Shown here: one piece after another, positions 24,791 to 34,477 of the stretch
Position numbering within the stretch: position 1 is the stretch's first letter
Layout of the letters: each line of letters begins with the position of its first letter
Assembly: GCA_046318415.1 (NCBI GenBank)
Contig: JBKCUK010000006.1
Location: forward strand, 9,691-73,690
Origin: JBKCUK01 sp046318415
GTDB lineage: Bacteria > Pseudomonadota > Alphaproteobacteria > Caedimonadales > Caedimonadaceae
Direction of reading: 5' to 3'
DNA: 64,000 nt
Notes under the pieces: model-generated
The model's database searches: none
Told to the model about the DNA's origin: nothing
The model's input: only the letters and a program-made list of their open reading frames with translations
Made by a program: the position numbers and the translations under genes

Positions 24791-26059
24791 ATGAAATACA
24801 TAAAGTTTGCAATTGCTGCTGTGCTGCTGGGTTGTGTCTCAGCTTTTGCCTCAGAACCACAGCGCAGTCTCTACGAACTGCCCGACGATTTTTCGCAAGA
24901 AGCCCTCTTTCGCTCAAGTGTAATTGTGCGGGTCAATGAGATTCGCTTGATGGGCGTTGCTGTGGGAGAGCGCCATATCTTGACCTGTGCCCACGCACTT
25001 GTGGATCATACCCTTCACAATGACCCCGTGCATTGCTACGCCCTCACCAATCAAGCGTCTCGCTATGATTTTCCCCTCGCCTCCTCAACGAATGCTGAAG
25101 GAGAGGATTTCCATATTGATTACGCGGCCACGGATTTTCTGCGCGAAATCCCCATTCACCGTGTTGAGTATCACCCAGATACTTCCTTCAAGAAGGACAC
25201 CACGCAAATTCTGACCTCACCGGTGGTCCTGATGGAGGAATACCCCCAGGTGTTGGCAGCAGGTATTGAGTCAAATGAATTTTTTTGTGGGGAGGGTATT
25301 TTTTGCGCTCAAAAAGATGAGAAAAAAGGCATCTACCGGGTGCATGGACCGGATCTGGCACTTTTAGAGTGTGCCGAGCCCCATGGCCTACCCATCCTTG
25401 GGCTTGCTGATCCCCTCGACGATGAGAGACCTGTTTTACATGTGCCCAGCTTCTGGAGGTTGCGTCTAAAAAGTGTTCAAGAGAATGTGAGAGATTATCT
25501 CTTGAGGCAAAAATTCTTCATGGGCATCGAACCAAAGGTCATTGGTCAGCGGTTTCGTTGTCTTCCAGCAAATAAAAAGGGCCTCAAATCTTGGAGCAAC
25601 CGAGTCTTTTTACCCAAGAAACAAAACGGAACATTCGATCTTGATTTTGGTCGTGAGTATCCGGGCGCGCCAGCCGGCTTTGGTGTTCTTGCTGCCGGCG
25701 ACAGTGGTGCTGCAGCTGTAACCATCAAGCAAGGTAGGGCCTATCTTGTCGGCATCGTCAGCCATGGTGAGATTGATCGGGTTTTTCGTCATATCCACAG
25801 AATTGTGACCGAGTATCAACATATCCTTCCCCAACTGGAGACCAATATGCCGCTTCAGACTCTCTATGCGAATGACAGAGAATGCCAAGCGGCAGCCCCC
25901 ATGATTCGTCTCTACCGTGAGGCCTTCAGGACACAAGATCCGCAAAAGAAGTGGTTTATGACCCAGGGTTTAAGTGATGTGACTCAGTTCAAAGCATGGA
26001 TTACATCAAAGATTGCTGCTGAAGGTTCGCCATCGAATCCGAACGAGAAACCCTCTTGA
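24791..26059 (+). CDS. Exported trypsin-like serine protease
   Basis: 422 residues, chymotrypsin (S1) fold. Signal peptide MKYIKFAIAAVLLGCVSAFA with a good cut at AFA-SEP. LLGC inside it is a weak lipobox alternative. His68 lies in ILTCAHAL, Ser305 in GDSGAAAV, and Asp188 in GPDLALLE is the likely triad acid. About 80 residues after the serine form a helical C-terminal tail. The insert between His and Asp is long compared with trypsin. The start was chosen from the signal peptide and the promoter 45 nt upstream. It is convergent with the T6SS operon but not part of it. Substrate unknown. Confidence 0.85.
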   Translation: MKYIKFAIAAVLLGCVSAFASEPQRSLYELPDDFSQEALFRSSVIVRVNEIRLMGVAVGERHILTCAHALVDHTLHNDPVHCYALTNQASRYDFPLASSTNAEGEDFHIDYAATDFLREIPIHRVEYHPDTSFKKDTTQILTSPVVLMEEYPQVLAAGIESNEFFCGEGIFCAQKDEKKGIYRVHGPDLALLECAEPHGLPILGLADPLDDERPVLHVPSFWRLRLKSVQENVRDYLLRQKFFMGIEPKVIGQRFRCLPANKKGLKSWSNRVFLPKKQNGTFDLDFGREYPGAPAGFGVLAAGDSGAAAVTIKQGRAYLVGIVSHGEIDRVFRHIHRIVTEYQHILPQLETNMPLQTLYANDRECQAAAPMIRLYREAFRTQDPQKKWFMTQGLSDVTQFKAWITSKIAAEGSPSNPNEKPS

Positions 26060-26105
26060 TCCATCTCTCCATGGGCTGGGCCTTTGAATGCCTAATGAGG
26101 GGGGC

Positions 26106-27260
26106 TTAGCTCGCTTTATCACCTGGCTTTTGAGGGTTGGCAAGGCCTAAAGCGCGCAGGATTTTAGCCAAATCATTCTGATCAGCCACCAATTCGGGCA
26201 AGAGTTCAATAAAGGACTTGGATCCCCATTCAATGGCGCGGCGCACCAAGAAGGGGGTCGGGCTATGGGGTTCAACGGATTCAAGATAATCGGCAACGAT
26301 CGCAAGTAACTGATAGGCTTGACCCCGAGATTCTATCTGGTCGGCCGATAGGGGCAGCTTCGCCATGGATGGTGACTCCTTTAGGGGCGTACGGTCTTTG
26401 GGTGGCGTTGAGATTTCATCTCTCGAACGCTCACTTTTCTCGTCTGTGCGCACTTTTGGACTGATTTTGGTGTTCTTTTGCAAACTGCTGAGGATGTGAT
26501 AAATGGCCTCTAATCCTTCAGTCGTGCGTCGCAAGATCCCAACGGCCTCAGGAGTTTGCTCGATCAAGAAACTCTCAAGGGCTTTCACTTCTTCAAGGGC
26601 GTCATTGAGGCTCTCTAAACTGTCTTGATAAAAGCTTGCAGGGGTGTTGCGCCAACTGGTCTGTAAGATCTGGGGCGTGGCATGGCCCTCTTGTTCAATT
26701 TGGCGTGCCAAATCTGCGCCGCGGGGTCCTTGTTTTTGCAAATTCTCAAAGTTCTTTACCGCCTCATAGTCGGTCACCGTCAGTGGGCCAGGAGATTCCT
26801 CGCCCGGATCCGTGATGGGCACAAAACGAAAATGAAGGGGAAATTTTTCGTCCATCCACTCGATGGGCGCTAAGCGATAGCCCACATCCTGGTGCAAAAT
26901 TTGCGGATGAACATCGGGCCAATATTTCAAACAAACTTCTCGGATGACGCGACAGCCGGCGCTAAAACCTGGAATGCCATGGAGATGAAGCCATGCCTCG
27001 CACAACCAAACGGCCAGCTGCAAATCCTTGGACTGGTGCGTCAGGGCTTCAAGGCTGGTGGCGGCAACCAAGGACCAGTCGGCTTTTTTCAAGGGGCGTT
27101 TCCAAATTCCCTGTGGGACCTGGTCGTCTTCTTCATGGCGCGCGTCGCGGATGATATCGTAGACCTTATCATAATTTAAAAAGCGACCTACCGGCACAGC
27201 ACCCGGAATAGGCTTGAGGATTTCGTCCACACAATCGTCTAAATCAAAGGGAAGCCGCAT
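26106..27260 (-). CDS. tssA: Type VI secretion protein TssA (ImpA N-terminal family)
   Basis: 384 residues. The N-terminal ImpA_N domain spans roughly residues 1-130: ILKPIPGAVPVGRFLNYD, WSLVAATSLEALTHQSKDLQ and WLCEAWLHLHGIPGF. A linker rich in Lys/Ser/Pro (about 265-310) leads to a C-terminal helical domain. TssA caps or coordinates baseplate and sheath assembly. It is last in the operon, 11 nt after tssM, with GGAAGG before its ATG. The C-terminal domain type (stabilising or capping) cannot be set by eye. Confidence 0.88.
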   Translation of the reverse strand: MRLPFDLDDCVDEILKPIPGAVPVGRFLNYDKVYDIIRDARHEEDDQVPQGIWKRPLKKADWSLVAATSLEALTHQSKDLQLAVWLCEAWLHLHGIPGFSAGCRVIREVCLKYWPDVHPQILHQDVGYRLAPIEWMDEKFPLHFRFVPITDPGEESPGPLTVTDYEAVKNFENLQKQGPRGADLARQIEQEGHATPQILQTSWRNTPASFYQDSLESLNDALEEVKALESFLIEQTPEAVGILRRTTEGLEAIYHILSSLQKNTKISPKVRTDEKSERSRDEISTPPKDRTPLKESPSMAKLPLSADQIESRGQAYQLLAIVADYLESVEPHSPTPFLVRRAIEWGSKSFIELLPELVADQNDLAKILRALGLANPQKPGDKAS

Positions 27261-27271
27261 GGGGCGCCTTC

Positions 27272-30200
27272 CTAATGTTTCAGGCGGGGCAGCTTAGCTA
27301 CCGGCGCTTCTGTGGGGAATCGGGGAACGGCAAGGACAGCCACCTCCTTGGCTGAAGTGGCACCTTTTTCTTTTGCCTTGGCGGGCGCCTTCAGCACCAA
27401 ACGCATAAACAGATGCGCTTGTTCGGTCTTGCGGGCCATTTCCTGGCGGATCGCCTCTTCCTCATCAAAGCAAGGCACAGCCAAGGCCGTTGGAATGGTG
27501 AATTCAAGGGGTATGGGTTGCGCTGGCCCCAGACCTAAGTCTTCGCGCAGGCGATGCGCTTTAATAAGGCGCAACAGTGCCCAGCGACCGGAAAATTCGA
27601 AGATGGCAGCGGGACCCTCAACGGCCAAATTGGGTAGACGCGGATCGGCCAAGGGCAAGACATCGCTGTTTTGCGCCCAGCGGATGGTGAGGATCACAGG
27701 ATGACCTGCGCGCCAGCCGGATGTGCGCTCTTGATCCCGATCGGTAATGCGTTGCGGCCCAACATCCATGTGCCACGACAGAACCTTATCGCCCCCCCGC
27801 TCACGCTGGCGGTCGGTTCTAAAGTCCACCTGGAATTGAACGGAAGGTGTGCCAACCCCTCCTTGGGATTCGAAACTGGACATCATCAACGGGCGAATGG
27901 ACTGCATGTCGCGCACGAACTGGGTGATGCTGCCAAGGCCTGAGGTGCCGCCATCTACTTGCGCTAAGGCCAGGCTATCACTGGCTGTCAATTGGTCGAA
28001 CATCTGATAAAAGGCCACCACATCCTCAGGTTCGGCTTCCGGTGTTTCCAGCCCCGCGTTGTCCTTGGTAAAGGGGAAGCGTCCGGCTAAGTTCACATTG
28101 AAGAAGGTCGCCGCTTTGTTATAGCGGTCCATGGCAAGATGCACGCCTAAGGATTCACACCGTTGGCGCAGCTCATGGACCATGTCGTTGCGAACCTCAA
28201 CAAAGTAGTCACCCCCGGCATCAAACATGTCGGCATTCAGCTTTTCATAGCAATTTTCAGCCGTGATGCTGTTCATTTCATTCAAGACAAAGTGCTCGAG
28301 ATTTTTCAGTGTATTACCAGGACTTTGCTTGCTGTAATCCTCAAGCACCGCGGCAATCCGCGCCCACTTGTGCACCAAAGGCACTTCAAAGGGAACATCC
28401 TCAAAGAAGCCAAGTCCCAAAAGGGTCAAGATGGGCTCGGCCATCTCTTTACTGAGATAGGATACCCTAAACCGTTGTCCTTTAAGATAAGCTTTTAAGT
28501 CATTCACGTCTTGCGAGGTAAAAGCCAAGAGGGCCAGATTGGACTCACCCTGCCACCAGTCAAAACTGCCATCACGGGTGGCGTAGAGGTTATCGTGGGC
28601 CAGAAGATTATCGACTTTTTGCAGGACGGCGTAGGTTTCATGGACCAAAAGTTCGCGCAGGCGCGAATGTTGCACCACCAATGCGCCATCATCAAACACC
28701 CCAAATAGCCTTGAAAACAAGGGGGTGACGGTTGCAATGTTATGCACTTGCGAGCTCAACATCTCCTTGGTGCCGTAACCTGCAAACTCAGGCGGTTCGT
28801 CATGGAATGTTTGGGCTTCAGCTACGAAACTTAACACATGCTTTCTGACGGCATTGCGCCCAATGGCTTTTAGGCAAGGTTGCAATTTGGGGCTGACATG
28901 GGGATAGCGTTGCCCCAAATAATCGTCGAAATTCTGCACCACGCGTACAGCTTTTTGTAAGGCCAATTCATCCCAAAAAAGCAGCTTTTGCGGCGGGACT
29001 TTGGCTACCAATTGGCGTTCTGCCGTTTTCGCCATGAAGGGTTCCTGCAAAAACGCAGATAAGGCGTCGATGACATTAATGAGGGCTTTGGAGGGGGATG
29101 ACACCGCCTGGCCATTTTTGGCGGTGAACAAGGGCCCTGTGAGGGTCGATTTGATCTCACCCAGTGCGACCTTGAATTTGGCAAAATCGCCATCAGCTTG
29201 TTTTTGTAACTCTGTCGTCAGCGTTGGCCCCACAAGCGAAAGGGAATTCATCAGTCGCATGAGATTGGTATAGGTCGCATTCGGTTGGAAATTCAAGGCA
29301 TCGAGCCAACTGAGTTCACCGCTGCTCATGAGATCTGCCGCTGCGATGGCGTTTTCCGCAAGAGCCCTTGCATCCGAGTCATCCAAATAGCGTGCAGTGG
29401 ATAGGTCTGAGAGTTGTTCCAGCTGCTTTTGCAGGGCAAAAAGGGTGGGGTAATTCTTTTGCACATCAAAGGCGTTGGCGAGGAATTCGCGATAGACCTT
29501 GCCCAATTTCTGGCTGGCTAACACCTTGAAATCATCCAGTAAAACGCGTCGCTGGGCCGCCTGCGATAAGGCGCTAGAATAGTAGCGCGAGTTTTTGTAA
29601 AAGTCGGCTGGAAGATCCACGTTAAAGACATACTTGATAAGGGTACCAAGGTCTTCGATGCTCTCTGTTCGCTCTAACTCATTGTAGAGTTTGACATGTT
29701 TTTCAAGCTCTGCCAGCTGGCGAATGAACCCATCGAGGGCACGGTAACTGGCCAATGAGGTGGGAGTTGAACCGCGTCCACCTTGCTGTGTCACCGTGTC
29801 CGTTTGCAAGATATTGGGGGAGACCACCGTATTGGCCTTGCGAATCAGGCCTGAGGCGAGGGAAGGTAAGACGATGCGGTCATAGCCGATGGCGATCGCC
29901 TCTTGCAGCCGTTCATCGATGCTGGAAAACCAGGAGGCGGGTAAAAAGATCGAGGACGTGCTGACAAACGAAATATTGGCATAGCTGGAGAGAATTTCCG
30001 CAGCCTGCTGATTCATGTAATTGATGAGCTCAGCATCATCACTAATCCCGCCCCTCTGGCGCACGCCCTGCAATGAACGATCAATTTGATTGAGGGCCGG
30101 TGTCATGGTGCGCAGACTTTGGCTTAAACGATCCTGGGCGTAAAACATGCCCAAAAGCCAAGCGCTTGCACCGGCAACGCTGATCGCTTTGCCGAAATTG

Positions 30201-31480
30201 AGATAATGATTAACGGAAACCAGAACGCGCCGCACCGGCTGGGCAAGGGTTGCCTCAGGAAAGATTTTTGCTGCGAATAAATCTCGGGCAAAAGCGATCC
30301 TTCCTTTAGGTTCGCCCAGCATCTTCCCAAAGAGACCACTGGAGAGCTCCGTATCTCCCGCCAGCGCTTTGGGGGTGTTTTCCTGTAGCGCTGTGCAGTA
30401 AACGCCTCTTAAGAAGAACGACTCGTGATAGGCACTTTCGCGGAACACCAAATCGAGGAATGTCTCAAGCCCTTCCCGCAGCTCAAGCATGCGTGTGGGC
30501 AGTTCGATTAAATCATCGCGTTCCTGTTCCAGTCTGGATTGGGTAATCAAAGTCGCGCGCAGATGATCAATATTGCTTGTTAAATCTTTGAACATGTCGT
30601 CCAGCCATGAGGTGCTGAAGGCCGTGTTCACGCTATAGGGGACCGACCAACCAAAGATATTTTGGCGCAGATGACTTGGAAGGGCGCGCATCAAGTGACT
30701 GAAACCGGGGATGGCATCGCACTGGGTTAAGACCACGTAAACGGGGACATGCATGCCAAGAACCGTTTGTAAATGCCATAACTTTTGATGGATCAGCTTG
30801 GCTTTTTCTTGCAATGCAGTTTGCTCAGCTGCGTTTGTGATGCGCATCTCTCTCACATCCAGCGTCAAAACCACACCATCCAATGGGCGCTTAGGACGGG
30901 CGCGACCAAGGGTGCGCAGCAAATAATCCCAGTTCCCTTCTTGGCTGAGTGAATCATCGCCTGTGAACAGGGATCCTTTGACATCAAGAGCAATGCCATG
31001 ATCAAAAAACCACCAATTTAACAGTGCTTGATCGCCCTCAATTTCATAATCTGGGTGACCAATGGGAAGTTCGAGGTCTAGGCTGGAGAGCAGGGTGGAT
31101 TTGCCGCTGTTTTCAGGGCCGACCACCAAATACCAGGGGATATCGTACTGAGGCGTCAGAGAGGGCAAGTAACTCTTTAAAACCTCGAGGGTTCGGACAA
31201 AGGATTGGGAAATCTCATCTTGCCTTTGCCAGGTCCAACGTGTGGCGAGCCCGGAAAATCCATCGCGCACCCTTTGCCAAAAGCGTCGCACTTGATCATT
31301 GAAATCTTCGCGCAACTCCCCTTGGACACTGGGGCGCTCAAGGGCGCGACGCTGGGCTGCTTTTTTGATGGTTGAGCTGGCAACAAACGTAAAGACGGTC
31401 AGGACAATAATGCCGATGACCAGTGCCGTAAAGGCCACATAGGGCAGGTAGGGGGCAAAGGCATTCATGAAACCCGGCAT
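27272..31480 (-). CDS. tssM: Type VI secretion inner-membrane protein TssM (IcmF)
   Basis: 1402 residues, longer than the usual 1100-1300. One hydrophobic helix is seen at residues 12-35 and a second around 430 (ISVAGASAWLLGMFYA). The cytoplasmic GTPase-like domain carries Walker A GPENSGKS at 121-128. The large remainder is the periplasmic domain that meets TssJ. TssM with TssL and TssJ makes the trans-envelope complex. It follows tssL by 11 nt. Most TssM proteins have two helices near the N-terminus, and only one is obvious here. The frame is intact over its whole length. Confidence 0.93.
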   Translation of the reverse strand: MPGFMNAFAPYLPYVAFTALVIGIIVLTVFTFVASSTIKKAAQRRALERPSVQGELREDFNDQVRRFWQRVRDGFSGLATRWTWQRQDEISQSFVRTLEVLKSYLPSLTPQYDIPWYLVVGPENSGKSTLLSSLDLELPIGHPDYEIEGDQALLNWWFFDHGIALDVKGSLFTGDDSLSQEGNWDYLLRTLGRARPKRPLDGVVLTLDVREMRITNAAEQTALQEKAKLIHQKLWHLQTVLGMHVPVYVVLTQCDAIPGFSHLMRALPSHLRQNIFGWSVPYSVNTAFSTSWLDDMFKDLTSNIDHLRATLITQSRLEQERDDLIELPTRMLELREGLETFLDLVFRESAYHESFFLRGVYCTALQENTPKALAGDTELSSGLFGKMLGEPKGRIAFARDLFAAKIFPEATLAQPVRRVLVSVNHYLNFGKAISVAGASAWLLGMFYAQDRLSQSLRTMTPALNQIDRSLQGVRQRGGISDDAELINYMNQQAAEILSSYANISFVSTSSIFLPASWFSSIDERLQEAIAIGYDRIVLPSLASGLIRKANTVVSPNILQTDTVTQQGGRGSTPTSLASYRALDGFIRQLAELEKHVKLYNELERTESIEDLGTLIKYVFNVDLPADFYKNSRYYSSALSQAAQRRVLLDDFKVLASQKLGKVYREFLANAFDVQKNYPTLFALQKQLEQLSDLSTARYLDDSDARALAENAIAAADLMSSGELSWLDALNFQPNATYTNLMRLMNSLSLVGPTLTTELQKQADGDFAKFKVALGEIKSTLTGPLFTAKNGQAVSSPSKALINVIDALSAFLQEPFMAKTAERQLVAKVPPQKLLFWDELALQKAVRVVQNFDDYLGQRYPHVSPKLQPCLKAIGRNAVRKHVLSFVAEAQTFHDEPPEFAGYGTKEMLSSQVHNIATVTPLFSRLFGVFDDGALVVQHSRLRELLVHETYAVLQKVDNLLAHDNLYATRDGSFDWWQGESNLALLAFTSQDVNDLKAYLKGQRFRVSYLSKEMAEPILTLLGLGFFEDVPFEVPLVHKWARIAAVLEDYSKQSPGNTLKNLEHFVLNEMNSITAENCYEKLNADMFDAGGDYFVEVRNDMVHELRQRCESLGVHLAMDRYNKAATFFNVNLAGRFPFTKDNAGLETPEAEPEDVVAFYQMFDQLTASDSLALAQVDGGTSGLGSITQFVRDMQSIRPLMMSSFESQGGVGTPSVQFQVDFRTDRQRERGGDKVLSWHMDVGPQRITDRDQERTSGWRAGHPVILTIRWAQNSDVLPLADPRLPNLAVEGPAAIFEFSGRWALLRLIKAHRLREDLGLGPAQPIPLEFTIPTALAVPCFDEEEAIRQEMARKTEQAHLFMRLVLKAPAKAKEKGATSAKEVAVLAVPRFPTEAPVAKLPRLKH

Positions 31481-31491
31481 TCCTTACCCCT

Positions 31492-32310
31492 TCAATGCTC
31501 ATGGGCAAAAGTCAAAATACGATTGGTGGTATTTTGAACTTGCGCCGTCAAATTGAACCAAACACCATAGGAAATGGCTAAAAGACCTACACCCGTGACC
31601 GCAAACATCATGAGCCAGCGCCTGACGTCTTGCATAAACTTGGGCGTTGTGCCGCTCAGCGTATGTTGATAGGCACTGGGCATCAGGCGCTCATTGAGAA
31701 GATCGGGAACAAAGTCACGCTGATAAATAAAGCGGTAGAGGTGCTGCATATAGCGGTGAACAGCCCCCCCATCATCACGGTTGCGATAGCGCCCCTGGAA
31801 ATCCAGGCCTAACGCCAAAAGATAAATTTCTGCCAGGTCACGTTGCGCAGGGTCGCCCTCGCTCAGCAGGTGATCAAGGCGCGAGAAAAACAGATCTCCA
31901 GCATCGTGGCTGCCAAAGAGGGCAGATTCTAAAAGATGGTCTTCCCAGTATTTACGACCCTGCCAATCCAGGTTGAGGAAAATCTCATCTGCAAGGGCGG
32001 CCGCAATAAATTTGGTCTCGGCGAACAAGCTGGTGGCAAATACGCCCCCCATGCGGGTTGCTTGAATTTCTTGTGTTTCCAGAAGGGCGCGTAGATCGTT
32101 GTGAATGGCCTGAGCACCCGCTGCGATGCGAACATCATCATCGCCCGGAACTTTTTCTGTCTCCATGGCAGTGTGTTCCAGTAACCATGTGCCTTCTTGG
32201 ATATTCTTCTTGTGGACCATGATTCGCAGGTGAAAATCTTCGAAGAATCGCGTAATAAACGACCCAATTCTGTCATCTCTTCGCCGCAAGTGTAGCTGGG
32301 TGTTGACCAC
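31492..32310 (-). CDS. tssL: Type VI secretion protein TssL (DotU/IcmH)
   Basis: 272 residues starting with GTG (GGGGAG 8 nt upstream). The cytoplasmic DotU domain has FAETKFIAAALADEIFLNLD, WEDHLLESALFGSHDAGD and LLALGLDFQGRYR. A single helix at about 232-252 leaves only 20 residues outside the membrane. There is therefore no OmpA/peptidoglycan-binding extension. It joins TssM in the membrane complex. A 90-bp AT-rich gap separates it from tssK, where an extra promoter is possible. Confidence 0.92.
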   Translation of the reverse strand: MVNTQLHLRRRDDRIGSFITRFFEDFHLRIMVHKKNIQEGTWLLEHTAMETEKVPGDDDVRIAAGAQAIHNDLRALLETQEIQATRMGGVFATSLFAETKFIAAALADEIFLNLDWQGRKYWEDHLLESALFGSHDAGDLFFSRLDHLLSEGDPAQRDLAEIYLLALGLDFQGRYRNRDDGGAVHRYMQHLYRFIYQRDFVPDLLNERLMPSAYQHTLSGTTPKFMQDVRRWLMMFAVTGVGLLAISYGVWFNLTAQVQNTTNRILTFAHEH

Positions 32311-32400
32311 CGTTTGCGCTCCCCGTCTTCTATTTTTTGGGTTCGTTTTATACCATAGAATAACCCATAAAGATTAACGTAAAGTTATCTAAAATCAAAA

Positions 32401-33714
32401 CTATGCCTTTGTTTTTGGTACATATAACACAATCTCGACGGGGCGATTTTCTGGTGAATCGGCCACATTAAAAATACACAAAGGCTGGTCTTCCTCGATA
32501 AAGTTTGCATCACCCGTGATGCTAAAAAACACCACATCTTTTGCTGGAAGGAGGTTCATCTCGACATCTTCAGAGATTACTTTTCGTGCAGCCCCAAGGA
32601 TGCGGCGATCACGCACGGAACTGATATGACGCTGCGAGCAGATCACAGCCCCTTCCATCCAGCTGACCAGGTCTTTTTCGTCCATGGAAGCAGGTACCTT
32701 GGCACCAATGACCATTCGGTTCCGCAACCATTCAGGGCGCAGATCAAGCTCGAAAAGACGTTGATCTTGGCTGAAGCCAACGATGATGTAGCCCTCTTGA
32801 ATCTTCGATAACACATCGAAAATAATTGTCATCACCTCAGTAAAACATGCATCCATCTGCATGTGATCGTAGGCCGGTAAGACTGGGGGGACCAGATTGG
32901 GATGCAGGGACAAAATGATGCCAGCGGCGCGCGCCAGTTCTTGGTAAAGGGCAAAGGGTGTTGCCGCGTTGGACCTTAAGAGTGCTTCATAGGGAATTAA
33001 GGCTTGGGTAAGCGCGCAAACAATTTGCTCGGCCTCTCGGGACATAACGTCTTTGTGGGTGCCGCGCAGTTGATCGGATAAAAACATAATCTTATCGCGC
33101 ATGGCGCTGGCCAAGCCTTCTAGGCGCTGATGCAAAACTGATGTTCCGGTCACACGCATCAGGGGTGGGATGAAATTGATCTTACGAAATCCCTGTCCTT
33201 CGCGCGTGACTTGCAAAAGAGGAAGAGCCACATAACCCACGGGGGGTTCGCTGGCTGCCAGCAACTGATTATTTGGGTGCAACACAGGCGTGCGAATGGC
33301 ATTATCGCCCGTGTTCATGTCATTGATCTCAGGACTTTCCACCGAGATATAACGTTGACTGGTTTCACCAAAGCCACGCTCTTCTGCAACCGCGATGTAG
33401 AGCGTGCGTGTCTCGCCCGGATTAAAACCTGCTTGCACCAGATCCAGGGAGAGGGTCTCACCTTGCCCCCCAATGACCACTAAAAGCCCGTCGGGCAGTA
33501 CCGCTTCAAGTCGCTGGATAATCAGGCGTCCTGCCACCAAGGCCGAGGCGTCATAATCAAGATCAATCAACCCATAACCGTTGGGCATCAGTTGTTGGAG
33601 ATGATAGCGCAACAGTTGGTCGTGGCGCTGTTGCGCATATTGAAAATGCTGTGGCATCAACAGCATGCCTTCATACCATTGGACCGGTTGTTGGAGACGT
33701 GCAACGTTTTTCAT
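32401..33714 (-). CDS. tssK: Type VI secretion baseplate protein TssK
   Basis: 437 residues from ATG at 33714 (MKNVARLQQPVQWYEGMLLM), with TGAGGG close upstream. In-frame sequence before it lacks a site. The start motif PVQWYEGMLLMPQHFQ is the TssK N-terminal shell-domain signature. GYGLIDLDYD, LLQVTREGQGF and the C-terminal receptor-binding domain follow. TssK trimers link the baseplate wedges to the TssJLM complex. Length is normal for the family. Confidence 0.94.
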   Translation of the reverse strand: MKNVARLQQPVQWYEGMLLMPQHFQYAQQRHDQLLRYHLQQLMPNGYGLIDLDYDASALVAGRLIIQRLEAVLPDGLLVVIGGQGETLSLDLVQAGFNPGETRTLYIAVAEERGFGETSQRYISVESPEINDMNTGDNAIRTPVLHPNNQLLAASEPPVGYVALPLLQVTREGQGFRKINFIPPLMRVTGTSVLHQRLEGLASAMRDKIMFLSDQLRGTHKDVMSREAEQIVCALTQALIPYEALLRSNAATPFALYQELARAAGIILSLHPNLVPPVLPAYDHMQMDACFTEVMTIIFDVLSKIQEGYIIVGFSQDQRLFELDLRPEWLRNRMVIGAKVPASMDEKDLVSWMEGAVICSQRHISSVRDRRILGAARKVISEDVEMNLLPAKDVVFFSITGDANFIEEDQPLCIFNVADSPENRPVEIVLYVPKTKA

Positions 33715-33721
33715 GGTGCCC

Positions 33722-34477
33722 TCACTCGTGATCCGCACTTAAGCTTGTTTGTCCTGATTGAGCCGGGGCCAGAACTTCCTTTGCAATACGGCCGGCTTTA
33801 GGTCCTGCTGCGGCATCAACCGCCTTGACTGCTTTATTCTTTAAGTCTGGGTGTGAGCCCTCATTTGGCGCGATACGCGGTAGGACTTTTTCCTCGAAAT
33901 AGCTGTCTTCGTGTTTTTTTCGGGGTGCCAGTTGACCACGAACCACGGCGGCTTCTGGCTCATCAAAGGCACGTAACGGGCCGCAGCCCTGTTCCAGTAC
34001 GCAGAAGTCATATTTTTTTAAGTGAATGTGGGCAGTGTCATGGCGCCCAAGGCGGATGCGATGGGCCCCTGGCGTCAGATAGTTGGCAAAGACCAGGGCG
34101 CCTGACGGAGACTCGCCGCGAAAATCGAGGGGGATGTTTTGGACCCTTTGTCCTGGCGTTAATTCCCAATGCAGCACATCGATGACATCGGGATAATCAC
34201 GTTTGATTTGGTCCGCGGCTGCGAAGTATTCGGCAGCTGTCATCTTTAAGAGTGCTTGCAAAACATCGCGGCGGTAAATGATCACCACATCGACAGCTGT
34301 GGCCGTGTCGAGATTGGCATCCGAGTCCAGCGTGATCGAGATTTCCTCAACATTCACAGGGGGTTCAGACTCTGGCTCCGCCAGAATGCCGCATCCACTG
34401 AGCGCGATGAGGAGCAGTTGTCCCATGAGGGCACTGGCCCACACTTTAGCGCGAGAGGGGGAGAAGGTCGCACGCAT
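33722..34477 (-). CDS. tssJ: TssJ-like T6SS lipoprotein with C-terminal extension
   Basis: 251 residues. The signal ends in LIALSGC (Cys29), a lipobox. The mature part has a beta-rich segment (VEEISITLDSDANLDTATAV, VDVVIIYRR, LTPGQRVQNIPLDF, GAHRIRLG) like TssJ/VasD, the outer-membrane lipoprotein that binds the TssM periplasmic domain. TssJ is usually about 150-180 residues. Here roughly 90 more charged, helical residues follow. Assignment rests on lipobox, fold look and position directly before tssK, because TssJ sequences are poorly conserved. Confidence 0.72.
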   Translation of the reverse strand: MRATFSPSRAKVWASALMGQLLLIALSGCGILAEPESEPPVNVEEISITLDSDANLDTATAVDVVIIYRRDVLQALLKMTAAEYFAAADQIKRDYPDVIDVLHWELTPGQRVQNIPLDFRGESPSGALVFANYLTPGAHRIRLGRHDTAHIHLKKYDFCVLEQGCGPLRAFDEPEAAVVRGQLAPRKKHEDSYFEEKVLPRIAPNEGSHPDLKNKAVKAVDAAAGPKAGRIAKEVLAPAQSGQTSLSADHE

